Below are positions 8,671 to 17,175 of a stretch of 58,592 nt of DNA, piece after piece. The notes under the pieces are model-generated. The model saw only the letters and a program-made list of their open reading frames with translations, did not search any database and had not been told where the DNA came from. Source of the DNA: Parabacteroides sp. AM08-6. Its GTDB lineage: Bacteria; Bacteroidota; Bacteroidia; Bacteroidales; Tannerellaceae. The position numbers were made by a program, and so were the translations under genes. The DNA is taken from contig NZ_QRMP01000022.1 of NCBI RefSeq assembly GCF_003473295.1, positions 1 to 58,592 of the forward strand, given 5' to 3'. Every line of letters begins with the position of its first letter. The first letter of the stretch is position 1.

Positions 8671-9513
8671 ATGAGCAAAAAAGAGAAAATAACCGTACAG
8701 GGTACGGAAATAACCGTTATTTCTGAGAAAAATAACGATTATATTTGCCTTACCGATATGGTAAAGGGTCAAGAGGGCGAAGATCATATCCGCAACTGGA
8801 TGCGCAATCGCAATACTCTTGAGTTTCTTGGTACTTGGGAGATGTTGCACAACCCCGCCTTTAAAGGTGTCGAATTCGACACCTTTTTGCATGAGGCTGG
8901 GGCAAACCGTTTTAATATGACACCCCGCAAATGGATTGAGGCAACTGATGCTATTGGTGTGATTTCCCAAGCAGGGCGAAACGGTGGAACTTACGCCCAT
9001 AAAGATATTGCGTTTGAGTTCGGCTCATGGCTCAGCCCGGTGTTTAAACTCTATTTGATTACCGAATATCAGCGGCTTAAAGAGGCTGAAAACAATCCGA
9101 TGCTCGGCGAATGGAACGTAAAGCGGGTGCTTAGTAAAGTGAATTATACGCTTCATACCGATGCTGTCCGTGATTTTATCATTCCCAAAATTGATGTTGA
9201 GCGCGAGAAAGCATACGCCTACGCAGATGAAGCCGATATGCTGAACCTCGCTTTGTGGGCTTGTACAGCAAAGCAATGGCGAGAAGCAAATCCCGGATAC
9301 GCAAAGAAAGGTTTGAATATACGCGATACGGCAAGTATTAACGAATTGGTTGTCTTGGCGAATCTTGAATCGTTTAACGCAGAACTTTTGAAACGTGATA
9401 TGGACAAATCCACCCGATACGCCTGTTTGCACGAAATGGCAGAACGCCAACTGACACGTCTCAATGCAATAGACGCAGAAAAAGGATTTCGAAAATTAGA
9501 AGAAAAAAAATAA
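8671..9513 (+). CDS. KilA-N domain protein
   Basis: A 280-aa protein with an N-terminal KilA-N domain (roughly residues 5-135): YICLTDMVKGQEGEDHIRNW, an NRNTLEFLG segment, the FNMTPRKWIEATDAIGVISQ block and the closing GTYAHKDIAFEFGSWLSPVF motif. KilA-N is a DNA-binding fold found in phage antirepressors and in bacterial accessory loci. The C-terminal half is helical and unassigned. It sits between two copies of an ORF6N fragment, another phage-type antirepressor domain, so the locus looks phage-derived or cassette-derived. No promoter is evident immediately upstream. Its exact role is unknown. Confidence 0.85.
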   Translation: MSKKEKITVQGTEITVISEKNNDYICLTDMVKGQEGEDHIRNWMRNRNTLEFLGTWEMLHNPAFKGVEFDTFLHEAGANRFNMTPRKWIEATDAIGVISQAGRNGGTYAHKDIAFEFGSWLSPVFKLYLITEYQRLKEAENNPMLGEWNVKRVLSKVNYTLHTDAVRDFIIPKIDVEREKAYAYADEADMLNLALWACTAKQWREANPGYAKKGLNIRDTASINELVVLANLESFNAELLKRDMDKSTRYACLHEMAERQLTRLNAIDAEKGFRKLEEKK

Positions 9514-9561
9514 AGATGCTAAGCCTTTCTTTATCCGAACACAAAGGTACGTTCCAAGAGT

Positions 9562-9735
9562 GAAATGTCAAGGCTGAAATAAACTTTATCTGAAACGTTC
9601 CGTAAAAAATAACATCAGAAGATTTCCTTGTGACTTTGTGTTTGAACTGACAAAAGAAAAGTGGGATTCTTTAAGGTGCAGTTTTTGCACCTTAAACAAA
9701 ACAAGAGGACAGCACCCTAAATATCTGCCATTTGC
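9562..9735 (+). repeat. 174-bp direct repeat, left copy
   Basis: Nearly identical to 10858-11031 (a handful of substitutions, no indels seen). It covers the 5' part of the ORF6N fragments and ends abruptly inside the ORF6N domain. It includes the perfect hairpin at 9670-9696. Confidence 0.85.
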
Positions 9736-10051
9736 ATTCAGCGAATTAGGAGTATCCATGCTCAGCAGTATATTGAATTCAGATATTGCTATCGAGGTCA
9801 ATATTTCTATTATGCGTGCATTTGTTGCTATCAGACAATTAACAGATGTCTCTCCTGCAAACGACATTACAAAACTCCAACAGGAAGTCAAAGAACTGAA
9901 ATCCTATATCGAAGAAGTCTTTTCCGATTACAATGATATTAACGATGACACTCGCATGCAACTGGAACTGATAAACGAAACCTTAGCCGAACTGCAAAGC
10001 ACAAAAGCTTTAAGCAATAAGCCACGACCTAAAATCGGTTTTGTGAAATAA
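9578..10051 (+). pseudogene. ORF6N-domain protein fragment B (lacks the N-terminus)
   Basis: After an in-frame stop at 9575-9577 the frame is open and reads KRSVKNNIRRFPCDFVFELT and onward, the characteristic ORF6N stretch. It continues through KYLPFAFSELGVSMLSSILN to a coiled-coil-like C-terminus (LQQEVKELKSYIEEVFSDYN) and ends at 10051. The usual first 30-40 residues, including the start and the LDxDLAxLYG segment, are missing. A Met at 9638 could initiate a 137-aa remnant. ORF6N is a putative DNA-binding domain of phage antirepressors. I treat it as a 5'-truncated gene. Confidence 0.75.
9670..9696 (+). other. Perfect 11-bp hairpin inside ORF6N fragment B
   Basis: TTTAAGGTGCA, loop GTTTT, then TGCACCTTAAA. 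The same hairpin is present in fragment C at 10966-10992. Confidence 0.7.
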
Positions 10052-10102
10052 ATAAGGTTATCTTTAAAAGATTCTGTATATTTGGCAATCATAAGAAATC
10101 AA

Positions 10103-10282
10103 ATGAAGTATTTAATTTACATATTGCCTTTTATTCTCTTCTCCCAACTCAATGCTCAGTCATATAGTTTGGAGCAGGGTAAATCTGATTTTCAGAGAAG
10201 CAGAAATGCTTTAACTCAATCAGTTCCTGCCAATATTCAAAAATATTTCGATATTGACATAGACGAGATTGAACATTTCTAA
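10103..10282 (+). CDS. Small secreted protein of unknown function
   Basis: About 59 aa starting at the ATG at 10103 (an in-frame start at 10082 would extend the signal peptide by seven residues). The N-terminus MKYLIYILPFILFSQLNAQ is a clear signal peptide with an AQ cleavage site, leaving only about 40 mature residues. It ends 22 bp before a lipoprotein gene that has its own strong ribosome binding site, so the two probably form an operon. A TATATTTG box at 10077-10084 may be its promoter but has no spaced -33 element. The very short mature part suggests either a genuinely small exported protein or the truncated start of a longer gene. Confidence 0.5.
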   Translation: MKYLIYILPFILFSQLNAQSYSLEQGKSDFQRSRNALTQSVPANIQKYFDIDIDEIEHF

Positions 10283-10304
10283 TTCCACAACAGGAGGGGA
10301 GCAT

Positions 10305-10826
10305 ATGAAAAGTCATTTTTTTTATACGATACTTGTTTTCATCTTATTGGGTTGTAGCGCACAAAAACGTATGCGTAATTTACAAATATATGAAGATATA
10401 TATGTTTGTCAAGGAAATCAGGACGTTATTGGAAAATCACTAAATTTATATAGAAAACAATTAGACTATCTAAGCAAGTTTGAATATTCTCCCCAAAATG
10501 ACACTGTTTATATTCTGGAAATGTATGGCGCACAGGGGAATCTTCTTATTACTATTTGGAATAAAAATAAAATGCTTTCTTATACCAACGAACAAGGTCC
10601 TTTTGAAAGTAAGAATGAATCTTTATTTACAAAATATATGATGGAGCTAGTATCGGAATGGAATATCCCCGGAATAAGAAAAGAAGAAATCAACTCTAAC
10701 ACATTGCCTAGTGAATTAATTTATGCCACTAAGATAGTGTTTAACAAGGGGAAATATCACATTGCTTGTATTTATTTTAAAGATTTTTTCAATCTGGAGA
10801 GGGATACCGGAAATGAGATATACTAA
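10305..10826 (+). CDS. Hypothetical lipoprotein
   Basis: 173 aa from the ATG at 10305, chosen because AGGAGGGG lies 5-12 bases upstream (an unusually strong Shine-Dalgarno for this genome) and because it gives a clean lipoprotein signal: MKSHFFYTILVFILLGCSAQ with Cys at residue 17. The earlier in-frame start at 10269 overlaps the preceding gene and hides the signal. The mature part is AT-rich in codon use (many AAA, TTA, ATA) compared with the housekeeping genes around, consistent with foreign origin. No domain is recognised. It lies between two near-identical 174-bp repeats. Confidence 0.65.
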   Translation: MKSHFFYTILVFILLGCSAQKRMRNLQIYEDIYVCQGNQDVIGKSLNLYRKQLDYLSKFEYSPQNDTVYILEMYGAQGNLLITIWNKNKMLSYTNEQGPFESKNESLFTKYMMELVSEWNIPGIRKEEINSNTLPSELIYATKIVFNKGKYHIACIYFKDFFNLERDTGNEIY

Positions 10827-10857
10827 TGGCTGACTCTTTTTCTTATCCCATTAAAAG

Positions 10858-11031
10858 GAAATGTCAAGGCTGAAATAAATTTTATCTGAAACGTTCCGTA
10901 AAAAATAACATCAGGAGATTTCCTTGCGACTTTATGTTTGAACTGACAAAAGAAAAGTGGGATTCTTTAAGGTGCAGTTTTTGCACCTTAAACAAAGCAA
11001 GAGGACAGCACCCTAAATATCTGCCATTTGC
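10858..11031 (+). repeat. 174-bp direct repeat, right copy
   Basis: Partner of 9562-9735 at a constant offset of 1296 bp. Together the two copies bracket ORF6N fragment B's 3' half and the small secreted protein/lipoprotein pair. Confidence 0.85.
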
Positions 11032-11071
11032 CTTTACAGAACATGGAGTTGCTCAACTTTCATCTGTTTTA
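10889..11071 (+). pseudogene. ORF6N-domain protein fragment C (N-proximal part only)
   Basis: Reads KRSVKNNIRRFPCDFMFELT onward to FTEHGVAQLSSVL. It then diverges at 11072 into unrelated sequence just before the promoter of the HigA-like gene. Both the start and the C-terminal half are missing. The frame stays open to 11200, but the tail has no ORF6N similarity. Confidence 0.7.
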
Positions 11072-11101
11072 ATGACTATTGCCGAAAACAATTCGCTAAT
11101 A

Positions 11102-11132
11102 TTGCGAATTATACAATTATATGTTACCTTTG
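11102..11132 (+). promoter_or_regulatory. Promoter for the HigA-like gene and its lost partner
   Basis: TTG (11102-11104), a 20-bp spacer and TACCTTTG (11125-11132) match the Bacteroidetes consensus. Confidence 0.65.
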
Positions 11133-11145
11133 TGTCATCAAAGAA

Positions 11146-11210
11146 ATGCCTCTCGAATAGAAGATTTGTATCAGTACAGCTCTTTGAACTATGGGTATAA
11201 CAGCAAATAA
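11146..11210 (+). pseudogene. Possible remnant of the gene partnered with the HigA-like antitoxin
   Basis: Just after the promoter an ATG opens a four-codon frame (M-P-L-E-stop). A second frame from 11160 reads EDLYQYSSLNYGYNSK and stops at 11210, overlapping the start of the antitoxin gene by 20 bp. This fits a small upstream gene whose middle was deleted with a frameshift. The original product cannot be told. Confidence 0.3.
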
Positions 11211-11511
11211 TTTACAGTCATTCCGTCCCTATCATCCGGGCGAGTTGGTAAAGGAAGAATTAGAGTGCAGAGGCATAAGACAAAAGGACTTTGCAAAGAA
11301 GTTTGGTTTGTCTTATTCTGCCTTAAATGAAACGTTAAATGCAAAACGTCCGATAACTACCGAGTTTGCCTTACTTTTAGAGGCTGCTTTAGGTATCAAT
11401 GCCGATTTGCTTGTAAGAATACAAACGGATTATAATATACAGGTAGCACGAAAGAATAATTCCTTGTGTGAAAAGCTGAATAATATAAAGAAAATAGCTG
11501 CTGTGTTTTGA
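11191..11511 (+). CDS. HigA-family helix-turn-helix antitoxin
   Basis: A 106-aa protein of the HigA (VapI/XRE) addiction-module family. It has the conserved opening HPGELVKEELECRGIRQKDFA, a helix-turn-helix over roughly residues 24-65 (FAKKFGLSYSALNETLNAKR), and the typical ITTEFALLLEAALGINADLL segment. Such proteins bind their own promoter and neutralise a HigB-type RNase. No intact toxin gene lies beside it: upstream there is only a broken short reading frame, and downstream is a lipoprotein GH20 gene. It is best described as an orphan antitoxin at the edge of the ORF6N/KilA-N mosaic. Confidence 0.85.
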   Translation: MGITANNLQSFRPYHPGELVKEELECRGIRQKDFAKKFGLSYSALNETLNAKRPITTEFALLLEAALGINADLLVRIQTDYNIQVARKNNSLCEKLNNIKKIAAVF

Positions 11512-11623
11512 AGGCAGACTTACGGGCTAATTCCCTTGGCATGGTATATACTATAACAAAGAATAGGGCTTCTAACGGAACGTTTAAAATAAAATCTTTA
11601 TCTTCGTGCAAAAAACAACACAC

Positions 11624-13510
11624 ATGAAGAAATGGTTGCTTATGCTTGCTGTTGCAAGCTTTATGTTAGGTTATGTATCCTGCTCAAATGATAATGACGA
11701 GACTTCCGCGTCATTAGCTTTAATCCCTGCCCCACAGGGAGTTTCAGTAAAAGCCGGCCATTTCAAGCTAACACGACGGGCAGCCATTACGCTCGATACA
11801 TCGAATCCGGAACTAATAGCTATCGCGCAATATTTCAACAACAAAATAGTGCCCGCCACCGGTTTTGATGTGCCGGTAGAAAAACATGGAAAAATAGAGT
11901 TCAAATTAACGGAAGACACTTCATTGGGAACAGAAGGATACCATCTGTTGGTAAAACGCGGGGATATCACCCTTACGGCAAACAAACCGGCAGGTATCTT
12001 CTACGGAGTACAAACACTCTTGCAAATGCTTCCGCCGGAAATCAAAAGTTCTACGAAACAGGAAAATATCGATTGGACTATTCCTTGTGCCGATATTACG
12101 GATAAACCGCAATTCCCTTGGCGCGGTATGATGCTGGATGTCAGCCGCCATTGGTTTACCAAAGAAGAAGTCAAAAAATACATCGATGAATTGGCCGAAT
12201 ACAAAATGAATGTCTTCCACTGGCACCTGACGGACGACCAGGGTTGGCGCATCGAAATAAAATCTTTACCCCGCTTGACGGAAATCGGAGCCTGGCGCGC
12301 TCCCCGGGTCGGCCAATGGTGGCAACGCGAACGGCAGCAACCGGGGGAAGAAACTTCCTACGGAGGTTTCTATACACAGGAAGAGATAAAAGAGGTATTG
12401 GCTTATGCAGCCGAACGTTATGTACGGGTTATCCCGGAAATAGATGTGCCGGGCCATAGTGTAGCCACGCTGGTTGCCTATCCGGAACTGGCATGTATGA
12501 AAGCGCCGGATGCTGTCAATGTGGGAAACAAGTTCTACGGAGAAGATGAAAACACGCTTTGTATCGGCAAAGACTTCACATTCGAATTCATGGACAAGGT
12601 GTTGACAGAGGTCGCAGCCCTCTTCCCGGATGAATATATCCATATCGGCGGTGACGAATGTTTCAAAGGTTTCTGGCACAAATGTCCGGATTGTCAAGCC
12701 CGGATGAAAGCGGAAAACCTGAAGAATGAAGAAGAACTGCAAAGTTATTTCATTCATCGGATGGGCGACCTCTTAAAATCGAAAGGGAAAAAATTAATCG
12801 GTTGGGATGAGATATTGGAAGGAGGCTTGACTCCCGATGCCACCGTCATGAGTTGGCGGGGTATGGAAGGTGGCATCAAATCGGCAAAAGCCGGACATCA
12901 TGTGATTATGACTCCTTCCGAACATTGTTATCTAGACCTCTGGCAAGGAGAGCCGTCTGTCGAACCCGACACCTACTCCATGTGCCGGTTGAAAGACGCT
13001 TATAGTTTCAATCCTGTTCCGGACGGCGTACCGGCTGATATGATATTAGGTGGGCAAGGCAATCTATGGGCTGAGTCGCTTCCGACTTTCCGTCATGCCG
13101 AATACATGGCCTGGCCACGCGGATGGGCACTTGCCGAAGTACTCTGGAGCGGACCTTCCAAAACAAACTGGGAACAGTTTTATCCCCGCGTAGAAAAACA
13201 TTTCGAACGGGCATACTACGCACAAATCAATTATGCCCGCAGTATGTACAATGCCATTATCACATCCCGATATAACAAAGAGGGAATATTGGAAATCAAA
13301 CTGGAAAGTGAACCGGGCAATCTGGATATCTATTATACTTTCGACAATACAGATCCGGACAACTTCACCCCGAAATATCATTCGCCTTTACAAGTTCCGA
13401 AAGATGCGACTTGGTTGCGTGTTGTAACCTACCGCGACAACCGGCCGATAGGCAAAGTTATCACATTAACAATCAAAGAACTAGAGAAACGAGCAGGGAA
13501 AAGGGAGTGA
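11624..13510 (+). CDS. Beta-N-acetylhexosaminidase, GH20, lipoprotein
   Basis: 628 aa from the ATG at 11624. An in-frame GTG at 11606 is rejected because it would overlap a -7-like box (11599-11606). The signal MKKWLLMLAVASFMLGYVSC is of the lipoprotein type with Cys20. A GH20b N-terminal alpha/beta domain is followed by the catalytic TIM barrel, with FPWRGMMLDVSRHWF, HWHLTDDQGWRIEIKSLPRL and the catalytic Asp344-Glu345 pair in HIGGDECF. It ends in a small beta domain of the chitobiase C-terminal type. It removes terminal GlcNAc or GalNAc from host or dietary glycans, probably at the outer membrane or in the periplasm. Confidence 0.95.
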   Translation: MKKWLLMLAVASFMLGYVSCSNDNDETSASLALIPAPQGVSVKAGHFKLTRRAAITLDTSNPELIAIAQYFNNKIVPATGFDVPVEKHGKIEFKLTEDTSLGTEGYHLLVKRGDITLTANKPAGIFYGVQTLLQMLPPEIKSSTKQENIDWTIPCADITDKPQFPWRGMMLDVSRHWFTKEEVKKYIDELAEYKMNVFHWHLTDDQGWRIEIKSLPRLTEIGAWRAPRVGQWWQRERQQPGEETSYGGFYTQEEIKEVLAYAAERYVRVIPEIDVPGHSVATLVAYPELACMKAPDAVNVGNKFYGEDENTLCIGKDFTFEFMDKVLTEVAALFPDEYIHIGGDECFKGFWHKCPDCQARMKAENLKNEEELQSYFIHRMGDLLKSKGKKLIGWDEILEGGLTPDATVMSWRGMEGGIKSAKAGHHVIMTPSEHCYLDLWQGEPSVEPDTYSMCRLKDAYSFNPVPDGVPADMILGGQGNLWAESLPTFRHAEYMAWPRGWALAEVLWSGPSKTNWEQFYPRVEKHFERAYYAQINYARSMYNAIITSRYNKEGILEIKLESEPGNLDIYYTFDNTDPDNFTPKYHSPLQVPKDATWLRVVTYRDNRPIGKVITLTIKELEKRAGKRE

Positions 13511-13603
13511 GTAGCCGATACTTTGTAACAGGAATGTAACACATATGTCGTAATCCCGAAACAAAATATTCATTCTTTTGCAAACGAATTTAAAAAGTCA
13601 AGG

Positions 13604-14899
13604 ATGAAATTCAGAACATTTGTAGTGCTTTCCTTATTAGCACTTTCTTCTTTTGCTATTCGAGCACAAGAAACCCGGAATACAGAGAACCTGAACTTAC
13701 GTGTAGACTCACTTGAAAACGAAGTAGCTACGCTGGATAAAATAGTTCAGAAACTCAGTAAATTTAAAGTATCCGCCTACATACAAGGGCAATTTCAGTA
13801 TGGCCAAGAGGACGCGACATTAAAGGTCGGCGACAAAAATGAACATGTCGATAAAGGTTTCAACCGTATCGGTATCCGCCGCGGACGTGTCAAATTCGAG
13901 TACAACGACGGTATCGGCACAGGGGCTGTACAGATTGAAGTCAACGACAAAGGAGTTAGTTTCCGCGATTTATACATCGGACTTAAAGACCCTTGGACAA
14001 AACGCAGCCAATTGATGGCCGGGGTTTTCAACCGTCCTTTCGGTTACGAAATCGGATATTCGACAAGCGGATTGGAATCACCGGAACGAGCTACCATTAT
14101 TCAATATTTTTTCCCGGACGAACGTGACTTGGGAGCCATGCTGACCCTCCGGACAAAGGCTACCAGTCCGCTTAATTTCCTGCGACTGGATGCCGGATTA
14201 TTCGCAGGTAACAGTATTAACAGAGAAACCGATAACCGAAAAGATTTTATCGGCCGCCTGGGAGCTGAAAAGACAATTGGCGATTGGGGAAAATGGGGGT
14301 TGGGAGTCTCCTACTACAACGGAGGCGTCTACAATTCGACTACAACAGCCTATGAACTGAAAGGTAAACAATTTGTCTCGGTCGACAAAGGGGAAGTAGG
14401 AACCTATATGAAACGCGAATATATCGGGATGGATGCTCAGTTCTCTTTTCTGAGTGCATGGGGAAAGACAACGCTCCGCGCCGAAGGTCTTTTAGGGACA
14501 CAACCGGGTATTGCCGGTAGCAGCAAGAGTCCCAATACCGGAACCCGTCCGGAAAATTTACCGGAAAACTCATTATTCAAACGGCCATTTATCGGATATT
14601 TCTTCTATTTCGTACAGGATATCGGAGTTTCTCCTTTCTCTGCCGTTCTGAAATATGACGCTTACGACCCTAACACCAAACTGAAAGGCAGCGAAATCGG
14701 TGTAGATGGCAGCCTTACCTCCAAAACGGATTTGGCACAAAGCACATTAGGCATCGGAGCTTTATACAATTTCAATAAGCACATCCGCCTGCAAGCCTAT
14801 TATGAATTCAACTTTAACGAGAAATCCCCTTTCGTAAAAGGATACGAGAAAAATCGTAAAGACGATGTGCTGACCGTACGCTTGCAATACAAGTTTTAA
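13604..14899 (+). CDS. OprO/OprP-like porin
   Basis: A 431-aa outer-membrane beta-barrel protein. It has a signal peptide (MKFRTFVVLSLLALSSFAIR, cleaved after RAQ), a short coiled-coil segment (LRVDSLENEVATLDKIVQKL) and alternating beta strands ending in the aromatic-terminated RLQYKF expected of outer-membrane proteins. The FNRIGIRRGRVKFEYNDG and GVFNRPFGYEIGYSTSGLES stretches are typical of the phosphate-selective porin O/P family. The next gene encodes a phosphate-binding PstS-like protein, which supports a role in anion or phosphate entry. Specificity is inferred. Confidence 0.88.
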   Translation: MKFRTFVVLSLLALSSFAIRAQETRNTENLNLRVDSLENEVATLDKIVQKLSKFKVSAYIQGQFQYGQEDATLKVGDKNEHVDKGFNRIGIRRGRVKFEYNDGIGTGAVQIEVNDKGVSFRDLYIGLKDPWTKRSQLMAGVFNRPFGYEIGYSTSGLESPERATIIQYFFPDERDLGAMLTLRTKATSPLNFLRLDAGLFAGNSINRETDNRKDFIGRLGAEKTIGDWGKWGLGVSYYNGGVYNSTTTAYELKGKQFVSVDKGEVGTYMKREYIGMDAQFSFLSAWGKTTLRAEGLLGTQPGIAGSSKSPNTGTRPENLPENSLFKRPFIGYFFYFVQDIGVSPFSAVLKYDAYDPNTKLKGSEIGVDGSLTSKTDLAQSTLGIGALYNFNKHIRLQAYYEFNFNEKSPFVKGYEKNRKDDVLTVRLQYKF

Positions 14900-15032
14900 G
14901 AGAAAAAGCCCTTTATAAAAAGAAGGGAAGTCTTAATAATTCATTCTTCATACAAATGTAATATCTGTTTCACGCCATTGAAATACAACTGTATTTCCTT
15001 TGCACGTAGAAAATTAATTCAATTTTAGAGAA

Positions 15033-15851
15033 ATGAAAAAGACAATCTTACTGGCAGCAATAGCCGCCTGTTTATTTACTACAAATGTATTTGCACAGAA
15101 AATTAAGGGGAGTGATACCTGCTTACCTCTCAGCCAGACGGAAGCAGAAAACTACATGAACAAAAATAAAGCCGCCAAAATCACAGTAACCGGAGGCGGC
15201 TCCGGTGTCGGCATTTCCGCTTTGATGGAAGGGACAACCGACATCGCAATGTCGTCCCGCAAAATGAAATTTGACGAAAAAGTCAAACTTCAGGAAGCAA
15301 AGAAGAGTCCTAAGGAAATCGTAATTGCCTATGATGCATTGGCAGTTGTTGTACACCCATCCAATAAAGTAACTAATCTGACACGCGAACAACTGGAAGG
15401 GATATTCACCGGTAAAATAAAGAACTGGAAAGAAGTAGGTGGCGCTGATATGAAAATCGTGGCTTACTCGCGTGAAACCTCTTCCGGAACATACGAGTTC
15501 TTCAAAGAGAGCGTATTGAAAAATAAAAATTACATGAATGGCATCCTTAGCATGCCGGCAACCGGAGCAATCATCCAATCTGTCAGCCAGACAAAAGGTG
15601 CAATCGGTTATGTCGGACTGGCTTATGTCAACAAGGAAGTGAAACCCATCCATGTATCATACGATGCCGGAAAGAATTATGTCGAACCGTCGTTTGCCAA
15701 TGCAAAAAACAAAACATATCCGGTCGTTCGTCCGCTTTTCTATTATTATGAAGCGAAGAACGAAGGCAAAGTAAAACCGTTTATTGATTATATCTTGTCG
15801 GCTGAAGGCCAGGAAACCGTAAAGAAAGTAGGTTATATCCCGGTAAAATAA
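15033..15851 (+). CDS. Phosphate ABC transporter substrate-binding protein, PstS-like
   Basis: 272 aa with signal peptide MKKTILLAAIAACLFTTNVF(AQ) and a type II periplasmic-binding fold of the PstS/SphX class. Ligand-contact segments are visible: GSDTCLPLSQ after cleavage, TGGGSGVGISALMEGTTDIA, MSSRKM and YSRETSSGTYEFF. It binds phosphate in the periplasm for a PstCAB permease. No permease genes follow; a terminator closes the unit 22 bp downstream, so the permease must be elsewhere. It follows the OprO/P-like porin by 133 bp, suggesting shared phosphate-responsive control. Confidence 0.92.
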   Translation: MKKTILLAAIAACLFTTNVFAQKIKGSDTCLPLSQTEAENYMNKNKAAKITVTGGGSGVGISALMEGTTDIAMSSRKMKFDEKVKLQEAKKSPKEIVIAYDALAVVVHPSNKVTNLTREQLEGIFTGKIKNWKEVGGADMKIVAYSRETSSGTYEFFKESVLKNKNYMNGILSMPATGAIIQSVSQTKGAIGYVGLAYVNKEVKPIHVSYDAGKNYVEPSFANAKNKTYPVVRPLFYYYEAKNEGKVKPFIDYILSAEGQETVKKVGYIPVK

Positions 15852-15872
15852 ATCCGACATATCACATTTGAA

Positions 15873-15906
15873 TGAGAGCGGAGTGAACCTCTGCTCTTTT
15901 TTATTT
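15873..15906 (+). terminator. Terminator after the PstS-like gene
   Basis: GAGCGGAG, short loop, CTCTGCTC, then a T-rich tail. Confidence 0.75.
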
Positions 15907-15983
15907 TATACATGTACTGCACATTTTTTACTGGCCTGTGCAATAATTCTAGTATAAATTGCACATTCTTTGGTTTATTATGC

Positions 15984-15991
15984 TACCTTTG
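15984..15991 (+). promoter_or_regulatory. -7 box upstream of the nitronate monooxygenase-like gene
   Basis: TACCTTTG lies 35 bp before the ATG at 16026. A TTG lies 22 bp upstream, slightly farther than usual. Confidence 0.5.
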
Positions 15992-16025
15992 CTTCCATAT
16001 TTTTTATAAACATATTTTACTTACA

Positions 16026-17093
16026 ATGAAGACATTGACAATTGGAGACCTTAAGGCTCGTATTCCAATCATCCAAGGTGGAATGGGCGTAGGGATTTCT
16101 CTTTCCGGCTTAGCCTCGGCCGTTGCAAATGAAGGTGGGATTGGCGTTATCTCCGCAGCCGGTCTCGGACTTTTATATAAAAAACTTTCCCCTAACTACA
16201 CAGAAGCCGGCAATTTAGGGTTGGCAGAAGAGATACGGAAAGCCCGCGAAAAGGCCAAAGGTATCATCGGCGTGAACGTAATGGTTGCTCTTTCCGACTT
16301 TGCAGAACTGGTTAAGACAAGTATTTCCGAAAAGGTAGACATTATTTTCAGTGGTGCGGGACTCCCGCTAGACCTGCCTTCTTTCCTAAAGAAAGATAGT
16401 GTAACCAAGCTGGTTCCCATCGTGTCAAGTGCCCGCGCCATCCGCATCATCTGCGAAAAATGGAAAAACAATTACGATTATTTGCCGGATGCGGTTGTAC
16501 TGGAAGGTCCAAAAGCAGGCGGTCATTTAGGTTATAAAGAAAACCAGTTGGAAGATAACAACTATTCATTGGAAGAACTGCTTCCCCAAGTGGTACAAGA
16601 AGTATCTCTCTTCGAAGAGAAATACAACAAGAGAATCCCGGTAATTGCAGCAGGAGGCATTTATACGGGTGAAGATATCAAACGCGTGATGGACCTTGGA
16701 GCATCGGGCGTTCAATTAGGAACCCGTTTCGTCACCACTACCGAGTGTGATGCTTCCGAAGCTTTCAAGGAGAGCTATATCAAAGCGGAAGAAAAGGATA
16801 TTGAGATTATCAAGAGTCCTGTCGGTATGCCGGGACGAGCCATTCATTGCGATTTCTTGCAGAAAGTGAAAGATGGATTGAAGCAACCGAAAGCTTGTCC
16901 GTTCAAATGCATCAAGACTTGCGATATATCCCGCAGTCCGTATTGTATTGTGACAGCTTTGTATAACGCATTCAAAGGAAACTTTGAAAACGGTTATGCT
17001 TTCGCTGGAAGCAATGCTTGGCGTACTACACGTATCATGTCGGTGAAGGAAACGATAACCGAACTGATTAATGAGTGGAAAGCTAGAGAATAA
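16026..17093 (+). CDS. Nitronate monooxygenase / FMN-dependent oxidoreductase family protein
   Basis: 355 aa from the ATG at 16026; the open frame extends to 15912 but runs across the -7 box, so the shorter start is chosen. It is an FMN-binding TIM barrel of the 2-nitropropane dioxygenase family: IPIIQGGMGVGISLSGLASA at the N-terminus, VVLEGPKAGGHLG, IPVIAAGGIYTGEDIKRVMD and GASGVQLGTRFVTTTECDAS. Relatives oxidise nitronates or act as FabK-type enoyl-ACP reductases. A Cys-containing segment (CPFKCIKTCDISRSPYCIVT) near the C-terminus is typical of the Bacteroidetes/Clostridia subgroup whose substrate is unknown. Monocistronic. Confidence 0.88.
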   Translation: MKTLTIGDLKARIPIIQGGMGVGISLSGLASAVANEGGIGVISAAGLGLLYKKLSPNYTEAGNLGLAEEIRKAREKAKGIIGVNVMVALSDFAELVKTSISEKVDIIFSGAGLPLDLPSFLKKDSVTKLVPIVSSARAIRIICEKWKNNYDYLPDAVVLEGPKAGGHLGYKENQLEDNNYSLEELLPQVVQEVSLFEEKYNKRIPVIAAGGIYTGEDIKRVMDLGASGVQLGTRFVTTTECDASEAFKESYIKAEEKDIEIIKSPVGMPGRAIHCDFLQKVKDGLKQPKACPFKCIKTCDISRSPYCIVTALYNAFKGNFENGYAFAGSNAWRTTRIMSVKETITELINEWKARE

Positions 17094-17120
17094 AGTATTA
17101 AACTATAAAAGAGGTGTATG

Positions 17121-17153
17121 AAAAAGGCGAACCCACAATAGATTCGCCTTTTC
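17121..17153 (+). terminator. Terminator after the nitronate monooxygenase-like gene
   Basis: AAAAGGCGAA and TTCGCCTTTT form a stem with flanking A/T runs. It is symmetric enough to serve also the convergent minus-strand gene at 17176. Confidence 0.75.
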
Positions 17154-17175
17154 ATCACACACACTGAAAAAAATA

